Shown one piece after another: positions 51,396 through 62,231 of a stretch of DNA of 64,000 bases. Where the stretch lies: positions 62,001 through 126,000 of the forward strand of contig CAKOGP040001335.1 of NCBI GenBank assembly GCA_933822405.4, written 5' to 3'. Position 1 is the stretch's first letter, and each line of letters starts with the position of its first letter. The notes beneath the pieces were generated by a model. The model was given only the letters and a program-made list of their open reading frames with translations, had not been told where the DNA came from and did no database searches. Made by a program: the position numbers and the translations under genes. The stretch is from Cylindrotheca closterium (Eukaryota; Bacillariophyta; Bacillariophyceae; Bacillariales; Bacillariaceae).

Positions 51396-53875
51396 TCAAT
51401 TGTTGTGGTGACTCAGTACCATGACGAGTCTGATAACGACGAGTACAAACAGAATGCCATTGAGAATAGGGGGCTCGATTGTAGCCATAGAAAGTATGAT
51501 GAGGAGAAGCAACAACATCATACTTTCATTGTTGGGGAAGTGCCTAGCAGGCGGAGATGAGACTTTCGTACCAGCATTTTCGCCTCTTTGCTGGCTCGAG
51601 CTTGGAATTCTGCCACTCACAAGTTCGCTAGACCGCGACTCAACTTCCATACTACCATTGCGTTGCTGTAGCACCCGCTGAAATTTTGAACTCACAGCTG
51701 CTTCACTTTCGTCTCTTTGTTGTCGAAGCCTGCGAATTGTCTCGCTGTCGTTTTTCCCTCTGGAGTCTTGTTTCGTGGCTATTTCATTTGTATTTTGGGT
51801 ACTTCCAATACCTTCCATCCTCTGAGTTTCTCGCCCTCCAATGGCAGCGCGGGGGGGTTCTTGATATGAATCCGTGCCTCCAGCGTCATTGAACAAGTCT
51901 CTTCCATCTTGATTTCCTCTATCTTTCACTTCACTTGCTTGTATGGGTATTTGTGAGGCCGGAAAGACCTGCTCATCTACAGATGTTGTCACAACTTGAG
52001 CGCTTTGGCTGAAATAAGGCACGGCTCGGCCATTTTCCGTGTATTCTGATACAGGTTTCACTATGGAATCATCGCGCACAGCAAACCCAGTTGTTGCAAA
52101 TGGTGTCCTCTCCACGAGCGAAATATTTTGCAAAGCCCCTTCAACTGCTCTCTGCAAGTCTTCGGGTGCGATAAAATTGATAGACGATGCCTGGGCAGAG
52201 TTTCTAGGGATACCCAAATGTTGTTGAGGATTGGTTTCCTCAGATCCGGCCAACGCTGGTGGGATTTCCGTTTTGAAATGCTTTCGCTCGTCCAACTCTT
52301 TCTCGCACTTCATCACTCTTTCAGCTAGGAACAAAAAGATTTTCTGCGTTTCATCATCACCTTGCTTCGTAAATTTCTTCTTCTTCTTCTTGTGCTTTCG
52401 TTTCTTTTTGTCTTTTGTTGGACTCACTGCCAACTTATATGGGCTTCTTTTTTTGCTGTCCCGACGAGTAGAGATTTCCTCCAATGTTCGCGGTATCATC
52501 ATCTCATCTTTTCCTTGAGTCGCACAGCCCTTTGCACTTTTTCTGGATGCTTTCTCGTCAACAGAGTGTTTTCGTTTCGATGACACTTTTCGCGTTGGAC
52601 TCAACGAAACAACCTGTCGCTTTCTTTCTGCTCTCCGATAAGGAGTGGCGAGATAGGGCTGAGCGTCCTTCGTGGTAATGTTAGGAGTACATATTTTTTG
52701 TTCCTGTTCTTCTTTAAATGAATGCAACTCCCTCGTTGTACACCAGGGTGGACTGGTGCAGGTACGGCAGTAGCCACAAGACTCGCATTTCCTATCCCTG
52801 TGGACTGACTTAATTGGACGTCCTTTCGTACCAATACAAGGATGATCATTTTTGTACTTCTTCTTTTCTTCGTCATTCCATCTCTCATTTTTACATTTCC
52901 TTGGAAAGCGACTGGAGGTCGAATCGAGGCCTTGTGGATGAAGACCTTCTGGTCGCCCTTCTGATTGAATAAGATTCAAGTTGGAATCTCCATGATTGTT
53001 TTCCTCATTTTCCACCTCGCTGTCACTGCTGAGTTCAATTGGATCACCTTGGCTTGTCCCCAGCTCATCAAACTGTCTGCCTGTGGGCTCAAAAGGAGAT
53101 GAGACGTCCACTTCACTCGGTGCTTTCTTCTCCTCCTTCGTCAGCAAAGAGGATTTGCTATGATCTTCGTCGCAGCTTGTAGACGATACAGATTCTTGGC
53201 TTAGCGACAAGGTGGCATCGCTATCCCCACCCGCTGGCGATACGCTTTTTTCAGCTTTGTGTACAGAAATATCTTCATCACCAGATTCATTTGAGTGAGT
53301 GGCTGTTTCATCCACATCCTGCGTAATGACAGATGTTCTATGTGCATCAATATCTAGAAGACTTTCCGGCATTTCAAGTGAAGTGGACATAGAAATCTCT
53401 TTACATGACAACCAATTCGAAAAATGTTAGAAACCTTGTCATTATGAGATAACAAAACAAGAGTATTGAGCTTACTCCGCTTTGGCTTCTCTCCATTTCG
53501 TCGCAAACTACTGCGCTTCTTCGATTCGGCTTGTTGCCGCTCTTCTGCTGTGAACTCATCGACCTTTCTTTGAATATGACTGGGGTAAGAAGGTGGAGCC
53601 TTCAGTTTGCTGTAAGTTGAAGTTACGATATGACCTCTACTCGACCGACGAAGATTAGCGTGGCTCAGGCTCATGTTGGCAATGCCAGTTGGATTGGTAT
53701 TCCTTGGGGAAGTAGAACCTATACTCTTGGTAGAACAATCCAAAGATCCTTCGGATTCTCGAAGATTTCGTTTCATGAAATCACCCGTTTTGCCATTGCT
53801 GGGAGCATAATGTTTGCTTGCCATAATAAGAGCTAGGTCAGCATCTGAATCTGAGTCAGAGTCTAGGCAAATCAT
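51396..53875 (-). CDS. Tail-anchored protein with Cys-rich motif and disordered body
   Basis: Two exons: 53875-53476 and 53398-51396, joined over a 77-nt intron (donor GTAAGC, acceptor GTAAAG; A|AG = Lys) to give 800 aa. The start MICLDSDSDSDADLALIMAS opens a Ser/Asp-rich, disordered N-terminus. A compact Cys cluster (RDRKCESCGYCRTCTSPPWC, ~340-360) looks like a zinc-binding module of the CxxCxxCxxC type. Basic runs (KDKKKRKHKKKKKKF) suggest nuclear targeting. The last ~45 residues are two hydrophobic segments (MMLLLLLIILSMATIE and NGILFVLVVIRLVMVL) that would anchor the C-terminus in a membrane, possibly the nuclear envelope. The combination of nuclear-type basic tracts and a tail anchor is noted without an assigned function. 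Confidence 0.65.
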
Positions 53876-55457
53876 GCCCCTTGCTAGTTTATGCGTTCTA
53901 GATCCGTACCACAGGTGTCATCGAGTTTGAAATTTGTCATTGGAGAAGTCCTTAAATTGAATTCGAGTTTTCAAGAGAATGGAGGGAACGCCGACTGGCG
54001 CACTTGAACGTACGGAAATGTCGTTGCTTCCACCCTGTGCACGTGTAACGTACCTCTCCTCCTCGTCACGCCTGGGGGCAGTCTCACTTCTACCGGTAGG
54101 AATTCATGAGTCACACAAGTAGGATCCATTGTTTAGCTTGACATAACATCGCTGACATTCTAGGCGCCGACTATTCCCTTTCACATAGTTACTGAGTGAT
54201 GAGGAAGAAAAGTTGGAGAGCGTGCCTGTGGCACTGTGGCACAAACGATTGTCCACGGGCTGAAGACATGGTCATTTTACTGTCTTTTGCAATGTTTTCT
54301 TCTTGGAGTATTTTTATTCCTTTGCGGACGTTGAAAGCCGATGCCAAACGAGGCATACTGAGCCACATTGATTCGGGCATGGACACTGTTGTGCTTTCGA
54401 TCAGTCGTTCGCCTCTCCATGACGATTCATTCATTCACCATCGATGGTGACGTTCTTCTTTTTAAGGGACGACAAACATTGCACCGTGCTTTCATTCTGG
54501 GTATTGACATCTTCAGTTCGAATGCGTGCGTCAAAGCAAAAGGGGAGCAGACTCAACAGTTTTCTGGAAGAGTATCTTCGGTGATTGCACTGCTGTTGGT
54601 GCTCATTCCATCCCAAAGGACCATTGTATCCTTTTTCTCTCCCCGTCGTCATCTTCTTAAAACTTGAATCGGTTGTATTATTGCGCCTGCCTTCGGGATC
54701 GCAGACAAGAGCTGGCATAGGAACAGCCGTTTTGTCACTGCATTTGCTTGCTAAGGGTTGAGGGTCAACGATGATTTGTGGTAGGGTTGCGTATTTGCAT
54801 GCCGATTCGGAATATGTACCACTACCTCTTGTATTCCCAACGCGGTAATCCTTTCCATGGTCGTTCGTGCGAGGTTCCTTTCCCTCTAGAGCATGATGAA
54901 CTGTCTTTGGGTTATCAAAATCCCATCAGGTTGGCAGAACCTTTACTTGCGATTTTCAACGACACATTTGGTCACGTTTTGAGCATCAGTCAGCCCCATT
55001 ATCACTAAAATCCTCAATGTTCCTTCGATACCTATACCTAGATGTTTGTTAAGTTGTGGCTAGAACCGCTTTAGAGCAGAGAGGTTGACTGAAGAATGAA
55101 GGTTGGTCGAAATTCGATTGATTGACTGGCGCGACTACACTGTAGAAGCTGATATATACGGGTACGTACTGTAGTACAGTAACAGGCAGTATTTGGCTGT
55201 CATGATGATCAGCGGCATTCTCAATCGCAACAGTGCAAGCCGCAAGACTATCTAGGTATCTCTGTCTCGCAATCTTACATACCGCGCTGCACACAATGAT
55301 ACTGGATATAGACTACTCCAAATACTCAGATACTAGTACTGTTACTTTTAAAACAATACATGAATAGTTATAATAAGCATCATCTATGCAGATTCTATTA
55401 CACAAACTCCCGCAGAAGCCAATAGCAGATGCTTTCAAAAGTAAGACAAGAAAGTTC
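53876..55457. other. Intergenic region with weak minus-strand open frames
   Basis: About 1.6 kb. On the minus strand, frames at 54718-54431 (MPALVCDPEGRRNN ... KKNVTIDGE) and 54434-54189 (MNESSWRGERLIES ... ALQLFFLITQ) overlap by four bases (ATGA) inside a short TGAATGAATGAA run, and together could be one frameshifted reading frame of ~175 codons. I recognise neither product. Elsewhere only GTAC-type words, including a TACCGGTA near 54093, were seen. Confidence 0.35.
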
Positions 55458-56747
55458 TCAAGCTTGTTGCATTTGGGTCCGGATCCGATCCCCAAGCTTG
55501 TCACCAAATGCAGAAACCAAGTTGAGCAATCCCAACCCGCCAATCGTGTAGAATGACAATACCAGAGCTCGCCAACTCTTGGATCCGTTGGTAGGAAGAG
55601 AGACGCAAAACACGGGTTGATCACCCGTTTCTCGTTCCTCCACTGCGTTGCCAACATTGACACAATAGACGAGTAGACATAGGGCAAGCTTCAATGGCGC
55701 CGAAGAATCCACAGAGACACAATACAAACCAGAAACAAACAAGAAAAAAGAACCAATCGATGGAGGAAGGATATCCTTGATCCATTGGATTGTAGTAGAC
55801 ACGATAGCGTTGACGGGAGAATCCCAAGTCTCTTCCCATTCGTACTCGATAGAAACGTCATCTTGCGGTTCGTCCAGTTCTTCTGGGTGGGAGTTTTCGA
55901 CAGTTTCTTCGTTTGGTGTGATGTCGGGCTCGTGGAAACTTTCAGCGGTTTCTTCCAGCGTAGCTTCTTCGTTGGTAGGGAGATCTACGGAACACACGTC
56001 CCCCGAAGATTCTTCGATCGCGAGACAGTTTGGATCTTGATTGTCTTCCGCTTGAGGCGTGCCTTCGCCGCCTTTAGAGGCTTCAGGCGGCATGCAGTCA
56101 TTAAAGGAATTAATGAGAGCATCCGTCATATTCTCTGCTTCGACGGTATCCTGTAGTCGCTGCTGCTCCTCACCTGCAGTCTTCAAAAGGGCTTCAAAGT
56201 TAGAATTCTCATTCTCAGAATTGGTTGCAGCCGCGGTTGCGAACTCTTCCACGCATTCTACACAAGTTTCTTCGTGCTCCTTTGGTTTGATACAAGCTTC
56301 GTCTTGATTGGGAGAGACTACTGCTGCGGGCGGAGACTTGAGCCGTGATGACCCCTCGCTAGCGTCACTAATCTTTCGCTTCTTTAGCTCCGGTGTACTT
56401 TCGAATGCGTCACTAAGCTTTCGCTTCTCCTTGGTGCGCAACAACTTGAATACTTCCTGCAATTCGTTACACAAGTTATCAATGGCTACTTCCCTTTCCT
56501 TGGCGGCGGCAGGCTCTTTTGTTTGAGTGCCTTTCGTTTTCTCTTGGATTTCTTCGTTCGAATCTTTGACAGAACATTGTTCTTTGGTATCTTCGTCATC
56601 CGAATCATCCAATAGTTCAATTACCTTCAAACTCTCTGGCGACTTGGCCTTCGGCATCCTGGCAAGGAGGGAGGAGAGAGGGTTTTTGGTGTGGCCGGGC
56701 ATGTTGTCTGCTCGAAAGGAGGTCCACATATGGATGTTTTGACACAA
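55458..56747 (-). CDS. Membrane protein with acidic, nuclear-looking N-terminal region
   Basis: Up to 429 aa; ATG 56747 or ATG 56702 (MPGHTKNPLSSLLARMPKAK) could be the start, and I cannot decide. The N-terminal ~100 residues contain an acidic SUMO-interaction-like stretch (VIELLDDSDDEDTKE). Two short repeats KRKLSDAFE and KRKISDASE follow. After a long Glu-rich region, residues ~320-429 hold hydrophobic segments (IGSFFLFVSGLYCVSV, LKLALCLLVYCVNVG, VLSFYTIGGLGLLNLV) ending DRIRTQMQQA. It could be an inner nuclear membrane-like protein, judging by basic and acidic patches followed by membrane helices, but I cannot assign a family. Confidence 0.6.
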   Translation of the reverse strand: MCQNIHMWTSFRADNMPGHTKNPLSSLLARMPKAKSPESLKVIELLDDSDDEDTKEQCSVKDSNEEIQEKTKGTQTKEPAAAKEREVAIDNLCNELQEVFKLLRTKEKRKLSDAFESTPELKKRKISDASEGSSRLKSPPAAVVSPNQDEACIKPKEHEETCVECVEEFATAAATNSENENSNFEALLKTAGEEQQRLQDTVEAENMTDALINSFNDCMPPEASKGGEGTPQAEDNQDPNCLAIEESSGDVCSVDLPTNEEATLEETAESFHEPDITPNEETVENSHPEELDEPQDDVSIEYEWEETWDSPVNAIVSTTIQWIKDILPPSIGSFFLFVSGLYCVSVDSSAPLKLALCLLVYCVNVGNAVEERETGDQPVFCVSLPTNGSKSWRALVLSFYTIGGLGLLNLVSAFGDKLGDRIRTQMQQA

Positions 56748-57538
56748 CGATCTTGCGTTTCACAAAAACTTGAAACAAAAATTCTTTGTGACACGGAAAA
56801 CGAAGCTCCGTTGAGACATTTGTTGTGCGAATGCAGCTATTCTGGCTCGGTCCTAGCAAGACTAGTACGTTTCACCGTACGAAAATAATTCTGGATTCTT
56901 GTGCGACATAGATCAGACAAATGGTCTCTGACGTCCGTGCCATCACCCAGCAAGTAAGTTCAACAACGGATGCCAGATGCCACGTCTCCGTCCTTGTGCC
57001 CATGTTGGAGTAGTTGCGTTCGATTGCTTGCATTGGTTCATATTGTTGAGAAATTTAATTGAATGAATCATTCTAGATTGGAATATTTTATGTTTCGGAC
57101 TATTAGGAGGAGAAGAAGTCAAGAAGTCCCTCCTCTTGAGGACGTGGTGAATCAATCATCGAGTGCAACAGGTTCAATCCGTAGAACTACTCATTTATTA
57201 AAAGTAGCTAAATGCTCTTACGTTTGTATGCTGTAATGTTTCGGAAGTGTCTCTGATTGCGAGAGGGACGTCAATACGATAGCATCGTTTGCATGGAGCA
57301 ATGCTGAATGATGCTGCGTCTCGGAAATGTATTGGGGGGTACCGGTAGTAGTGGGGGAGGGGCACATAATGACAAGCCTCAAGTGATAGACCGACTGACT
57401 CGCACTCTCTCATGTGTGAGTTCTTTTTCAAAACCGGAGGGGAGTGTGTGTTGCCGCACTCACTCATTGCGCTATAGTACTGGTACCATTCCTCCTCCAT
57501 ACTAATCCAGTGTATGGAAAGGATAATTAGCTTGCAAG
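56748..57538. other. Divergent intergenic region
   Basis: About 790 nt between the membrane-protein gene (minus) and the zinc-ribbon gene (plus). It includes a GGGGGGTACCGGTAGTAG element at 57335-57352 and no supported gene. Confidence 0.5.
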
Positions 57539-58018
57539 ATGGGATTGAAAGCAAGTCTCCGGGCAGCAGGAAAGCGCTTAAAAGCACGATTTTTCAAAAA
57601 GAAACACCACAAGACGTGGATCAATGCAGGATTGACTCCTGATGTTGTAAACAATGAGAACACCAGCGGTGAAGACCCACAACAATGCCCTGTCGACAAA
57701 GGGGTTTCATTGGCGCTAAAGTTAATTCAAGCTGGACAGTGCCCTTTCTGTGCCAATCAACTGCACAAACGACGAGTCTTTGGTGGATGGAAAGCACTGA
57801 CGGTGGGTGGGTTGGCAATGAATGGGCATTGTTTGCAATGCTTTCCCATTACTTCCTTTACGGAACGCAAAAAGCCTGGGACTCCAGAGACTGTCGATTC
57901 GGATTATGCAAATGTATTTGATGAACAGAAAATGACGTTGAAGATTGACGCCGATCGGTTGTCACATGTATCCGAGTTGAGTGGTTCTTTCTATTGTGAC
58001 ATTAAGCAACTGACGTGA
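57539..58018 (+). CDS. Small zinc-ribbon-like protein with possible N-myristoylation
   Basis: 159 aa. The start MGLKASLRAAGKRLKARFFK fits an N-myristoylation signal (Gly2, Ser6) followed by a strongly basic helix, as in membrane-associated proteins. Two CxxC pairs, CPFC (68-71) and CLQC (98-101), with GWKALTVGGLAMNGHC between, form a probable treble-clef or zinc ribbon. The C-terminal third is acidic with SDYANVFDEQ and ends in CDIKQLT. No named family was recognised. Confidence 0.7.
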   Translation: MGLKASLRAAGKRLKARFFKKKHHKTWINAGLTPDVVNNENTSGEDPQQCPVDKGVSLALKLIQAGQCPFCANQLHKRRVFGGWKALTVGGLAMNGHCLQCFPITSFTERKKPGTPETVDSDYANVFDEQKMTLKIDADRLSHVSELSGSFYCDIKQLT

Positions 58019-58340
58019 CGAAGAAGAAATGAGCTACGACAATATGATGCATCACATAAACATGCTTGGACATTGACCATTTGCCTTTGATTGAGGATGG
58101 GCAAACACTGAGATCTCGGCGATGCATAGTCATACACATCATTAGAAGAGTTGACTATCAAATCAACGCTTTACCACAGAATTGCAAGAGTTAATGACGC
58201 ACTCTTTCAACACGCACAGCACACCCCAATACAATACCTGACAGAAGCCGTCACTACCTCGTAAACAACCGTACCTAACGAAATGTATAATACTGTCTAT
58301 CAATAGATTCTAACATGGGAAATAATCATGAATGAATTTT

Positions 58341-59969
58341 TTAATAGGCTGCATCTTGAGGGTTCATTTCTCGCAATAGCACTGCAACACTTGTAGATGG
58401 AATAATTCCAACTTCAGTAATGATACCACTGACGAAATCGGGTGGTGTAACGTCGTACATGAGATTCAATAGCTTCAAAGTCTTGCTTTCCCTCCAGTTA
58501 GACAAGCATGACGAAGCGGGACCTTCTGGGAGTTCAGCAAGGGCGTCGGGATTCCCAAGTTCGTTATGCGTAATAGATTCCAATTGAACCTTGTTAGAGA
58601 TCTTGTATGTTTCGCAGCAGACTAGGACTGGTATGTGACTGTCATTGGCCAACATGGCGACACAAGCAGTTCCCACTCGTCCAAAGACTGCTCCGTTGCT
58701 CATCAAGGCACTGGCACCCAAAAATACCTTGTTGATTTGTTTCAACACATAGGTGAGTGCGTTCAATTGAATATATCCACACGAAATTCCAGCTTCTTCC
58801 AATGCTGCCAGCATATCCTTTCCCTCAAAAAGTGGCCGCGAATCGGCAATCCAAACGTAGAAATCAAGTCCTTCCTTCTTGGCGGTTGTTAGCAATACTC
58901 GAATGGCGTGCGAGTTTCCAAAAGTTAGAATGACATCTCCATTGGCAATTTTCTTCATGGCATGTTCGGTAATCGCTTGGTTGGCAATATCCATTCGTTC
59001 GTGCATGTATCGATCCAATGTATCTTTCAAAATGTCCTTGGCTTTTTCCCACGTTGAATCACGATCGAGGGATGCTACAGCTAGCTTGCAAAAAGTAAAG
59101 GCATTTCCCATACTGACACAGTGTTGTCGGCATTTTGTAGTCCAAAAGGTAAAGGATGGCTTGAGCACCATGTGGTCCAAATGGCTACGGTAATCTGAGG
59201 TAGTATCTTCGGGAGGCTCATAGTCGTCAAATACTTGTAAGAACACCTCCAACATGGATCGGCATCGAGCTTGTCCTCCTCGAATGGACCCCGAGGCGTA
59301 TTGCATTCCCAACTCAATCACTGCTGGGTGGAGTGTGGATGTCCACTCTGGAGCGTGCGGATTGGGGAGCTCTATCATTCACCAAATATTTAAGAGAAAT
59401 CATTTGGTAATAGAGAGAACGGAAGCACCTGTGTGAGAAAAATCTTCAAAGGGAAAATAGGATCTAGATTCATTGAAGAAACAGGGCAACTACTACATTT
59501 GCCCCATCAATCAACAAGTACACTAGCAGCGAATGAAGTCGTTGGACTCGTAGGACGTACCGTGATAGTTTGAAAGGTGAGCAAATATATCCAAGGTTCT
59601 GTTCTCCTCGTGGCTTTCTTCCTCTTTCCCACTTTTGCTTGTCTCAGAAGAATCTGGTTTTTGGTTCTGTTTGGACTTGGAGGCGTCAGCTGAACTCGAC
59701 AGATCCTGCTGCTGTTGCCCCTTCTTTTCTTGTTGCCCTCCTTGTTGCTGCTGCTCTCCACCGCCCTTTTTAGCACCTCCTGCTTTTTCACCCGCCTTGG
59801 CTGCCCGTTGTTGCTCTTGCAAGGCCCGACGTTCTGCTTTGGTCAGCTTGGGCTTTTTCGGTGGAATCACCAAATTGGAAGGTGGTTTCTTTTTCGCCTG
59901 ATTCTTTTTCTCCTTCTTTCCTGCCTTTCCTGCGGGGGCAGGTGCTGCTGCTGGCGGTGCCTCGGACAT
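58341..59969 (-). CDS. EIF2B4: Translation initiation factor eIF2B subunit delta
   Basis: Two exons: 59969-59561 and 59371-58341, with a 189-nt intron (donor GTACGT, acceptor GATAG). The phase joins as G|AG = Glu and gives 479 aa. The first exon encodes a Lys/Gln/Ser-rich N-terminal tail and ends in LDIFAHLSNYH. This runs on as ELPNPHAPEWTSTLHPAVIE then LGMQYASG, matching the conserved start of the eIF2B regulatory-subunit fold. Later motifs are GDVILTFGNSHAIRVLL, FYVWIADSRPLFEG, GYIQLNALTYVLKQINKVFL and GTACVAMLANDSHIPVLVCC, then YDVTPPDFVSGIITEVG. Delta is one of the alpha/beta/delta core subunits of the guanine exchange factor for eIF2 and contacts phospho-eIF2alpha. ATG 59969 (MSEAPPAAAP) is chosen; an in-frame ATG 93 nt further upstream seems untranslated. 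Confidence 0.88.
59372..59560 (-). other. Intron of eIF2B delta gene
   Basis: Bounded by GTACGT and GATAG; its removal is needed to connect FAHLSNYH with ELPNPHAPEW. Reading straight through either side ends in a stop. Confidence 0.75.
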
Positions 59970-60243
59970 GCTATTTCTTAAGTGTACAATGTGTCGTCGA
60001 GGAAAGGTTGTTGCTCGATGCTTGTTGCAAGTGGAAAGGCAAAGTACAGGTTTGAATGACAATAAGATGCGTCCCCGACCATTGTCAATTTGGGGGCAAA
60101 AATTCCATCCTCAAAACACGTGTTGGGTTATGAGACCAACTGCAGCTTTGTGGAGATGGTCCTGCTTGCCTTGATTACACCATTATCTATTGTAGTAGAA
60201 TAAATACTACAATAATTCCGTATTATCAAAGTTTGGCAACGTA

Positions 60244-61587
60244 TTACAAAGAAGTGCCATTAATAGCAGCACCTTTGATGGGGCACATTCGACTGCCTCC
60301 AACCCGACTGTACAGGGGAATGCGATACTTTCGAGCCTTCAAATCATGATCTGTGGCCGTGCCGTTGGTACTCCGAGGTTGGATTGTGAATTCCACAGTG
60401 TTTTCCTTGTGGGCACGAGCAACCACTACAAAGTGACAGGCACGACGTACTCCCCAAGTTGGTGCTGGATGCAGGTTCGGGAAGGCTTTGGGATGGTACA
60501 AGACTTCCTGGTAGAGCTCCGTGGGCGGAGATTCAAGTTTCTCGTCGTATACAGCATCCCATGCTCTGCGCAAAAGAATCACCCCTAAGGGTCCACTGTC
60601 CACATATTCCTTGTGTGTGTAATGATCCAGAAATAGCTCCAAGTACCTGTAAATGATGGGACTCTTGGGAGCTGCACCGAGAATGGCTTGGAAAAAGTGA
60701 CCCGGGTACTTTGATTGTCGATGTACGAGGGATGTAAAGAATTCGGTGGTCTGCAATAGATCGTACCAAAGATCGGCACGCACTCCAACATCTACATCCA
60801 AATAAATCCCGCCCGTTTCGAATAGAGCACTTCCTCGGCAAATGTCTGCCTTGAACATTCCTTGCGTCTCATTGAGAAAATAAGGGATCAATGCTGGAAA
60901 GACCTTTTGCAAGGATTGCAAGCAATCCTCGTCTGTTAGAAAACGAACTTGGGTGGGACCTACTTGAGGAGGTTTAACATCGTTCAATCTTCCATCGTCT
61001 TGAAAGCCATTCGTACTGGACGACTGGTGAATGTTGATAGAATGGTGGATGTTGGTGGCGAGCATTTTCTCTTCTTCATCTGCCAAATCCTCCAACGGTG
61101 TGTTCAACAGGTCGCGATAGTGTGTGAAGATCAAAATGCGGGGAACTTGATGGGTCTTGCCATTCTCATCTTGTGGCAGTGATGGACTCCTGGGGCTTCC
61201 CCGAACATTTGGATGGACATCAGCACTGCTGCGATTATCAGGAGACCTGTCAGATCCTGCAAAGGCCACATAATAAGCCACCTTGACATAACAAAGAGGA
61301 ACAATGACAAAGCAGCACATCACCAACAGTAGTAGATTGAGCTTTGGTCCATTCTTTCCATCATGGCGGTGGTGATTCTTGCGATCATGATGAATAGGCC
61401 AGCATAATTCCAATCCATGATAGACGTGTCGTTTCTTGCTCCTCAGTCTAACAGTATTCGGGCGATTGGCTGAAAGGGTCGTTCCATCCAACGAAGCATG
61501 ATTGAAATCCTGCAGATCACGATGCACTTCCGAATTGACTCTTCGACGCCTTCCCTGAGGCGGTGACGACATGTCTTTGAATGTCAA
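60244..61587 (-). CDS. GT32-type glycosyltransferase, type II membrane protein
   Basis: 447 aa, intronless. A cytosolic N-terminus (1-82) rich in Arg/His precedes a signal anchor (~83-110, LNLLLLVMCCFVIVPLCYVK). The stem is loose. The catalytic region shows the family core FKADICRGSALFETGGIYLD, then VDVGVR, with the DxD metal-binding pair Asp264/Asp266 that coordinates the nucleotide sugar. Then come HRQSKYPGHFFQAILGAAPK and SPIIYRYLELFLDHY. The pattern matches the DXD sugar-transferase (Gly_transf_sug/OCH1-like) group, generally Golgi enzymes. Donor and acceptor are unknown. The C-terminus ends in CPIKGAAINGTSL with no further membrane segment. Confidence 0.8.
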   Translation of the reverse strand: MTFKDMSSPPQGRRRRVNSEVHRDLQDFNHASLDGTTLSANRPNTVRLRSKKRHVYHGLELCWPIHHDRKNHHRHDGKNGPKLNLLLLVMCCFVIVPLCYVKVAYYVAFAGSDRSPDNRSSADVHPNVRGSPRSPSLPQDENGKTHQVPRILIFTHYRDLLNTPLEDLADEEEKMLATNIHHSINIHQSSSTNGFQDDGRLNDVKPPQVGPTQVRFLTDEDCLQSLQKVFPALIPYFLNETQGMFKADICRGSALFETGGIYLDVDVGVRADLWYDLLQTTEFFTSLVHRQSKYPGHFFQAILGAAPKSPIIYRYLELFLDHYTHKEYVDSGPLGVILLRRAWDAVYDEKLESPPTELYQEVLYHPKAFPNLHPAPTWGVRRACHFVVVARAHKENTVEFTIQPRSTNGTATDHDLKARKYRIPLYSRVGGSRMCPIKGAAINGTSL

Positions 61588-62231
61588 CGCAACAAAAGTC
61601 GCGCTCGTGTCTGACCTGAAGCCTCGCTCACTTCTTTCACGGAATTATTTCTTTCGTTTTTGGTTTCATCCTTTTACCACACAATCATTATAAGGCAGCC
61701 TCTTCTCGTTCGTTCCAGCATTATCTTCCTGCAATTTGGCCTCTTTGTGTGTTCAAATTTTATGCACTTGTCGTCTGAATGTGAAATTTCAAAATTGTCA
61801 TTGGGATTTCCAGAGTCTGTCCTGGTACGGATTCAGTCACGGGCGTTGCACGACTGAAATAATGGAGTACAGTAGCTTGAAAAAATAAGTACGATAGTGA
61901 GGCCATTCATGTACAAACGCTATTAGAAATAATGCAGCACTAGTCCCTCTATTATTACAGCATAACTCTTCCAAGTAGACATTCAATTTCATCGTACCAC
62001 GGCAACTAGATGATTTATATTGCGTAGCTCCGAAAACCAAACCCACACTGTGTATTCCCTGGAAAACGGAAGCCCTCGTCCGCAGTTGTTGTGAGACTAG
62101 GGAAGAGTCGTGAATCTGAAATCGCTTGGAATCTAAAATTTTGGTTATTTTGTTTCGCTTCCCTACTGGTTTAAGCCATTGTAGAAGCCATCATACTACT
62201 ACGGTACTAACCTTCCTTCAACTAAATCCTT
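61588..62231. other. Intergenic region
   Basis: Between two minus-strand genes (GT32 start and CSN1 3' end). Short frames on both strands show nothing protein-like. Confidence 0.5.

Noticed and set aside
53399..53411. Start MSCKEIS at 53411 for the tail-anchored protein
   Set aside because: It lies across an acceptor; the upstream exon 53875-53476 joins in phase and has protein-like composition.
59523..59560. C-terminal STYESNDFIRC-type extension of the eIF2B first exon
   Set aside because: Follows a GTACGT donor; splicing to 59371 restores the conserved HELPNP sequence.
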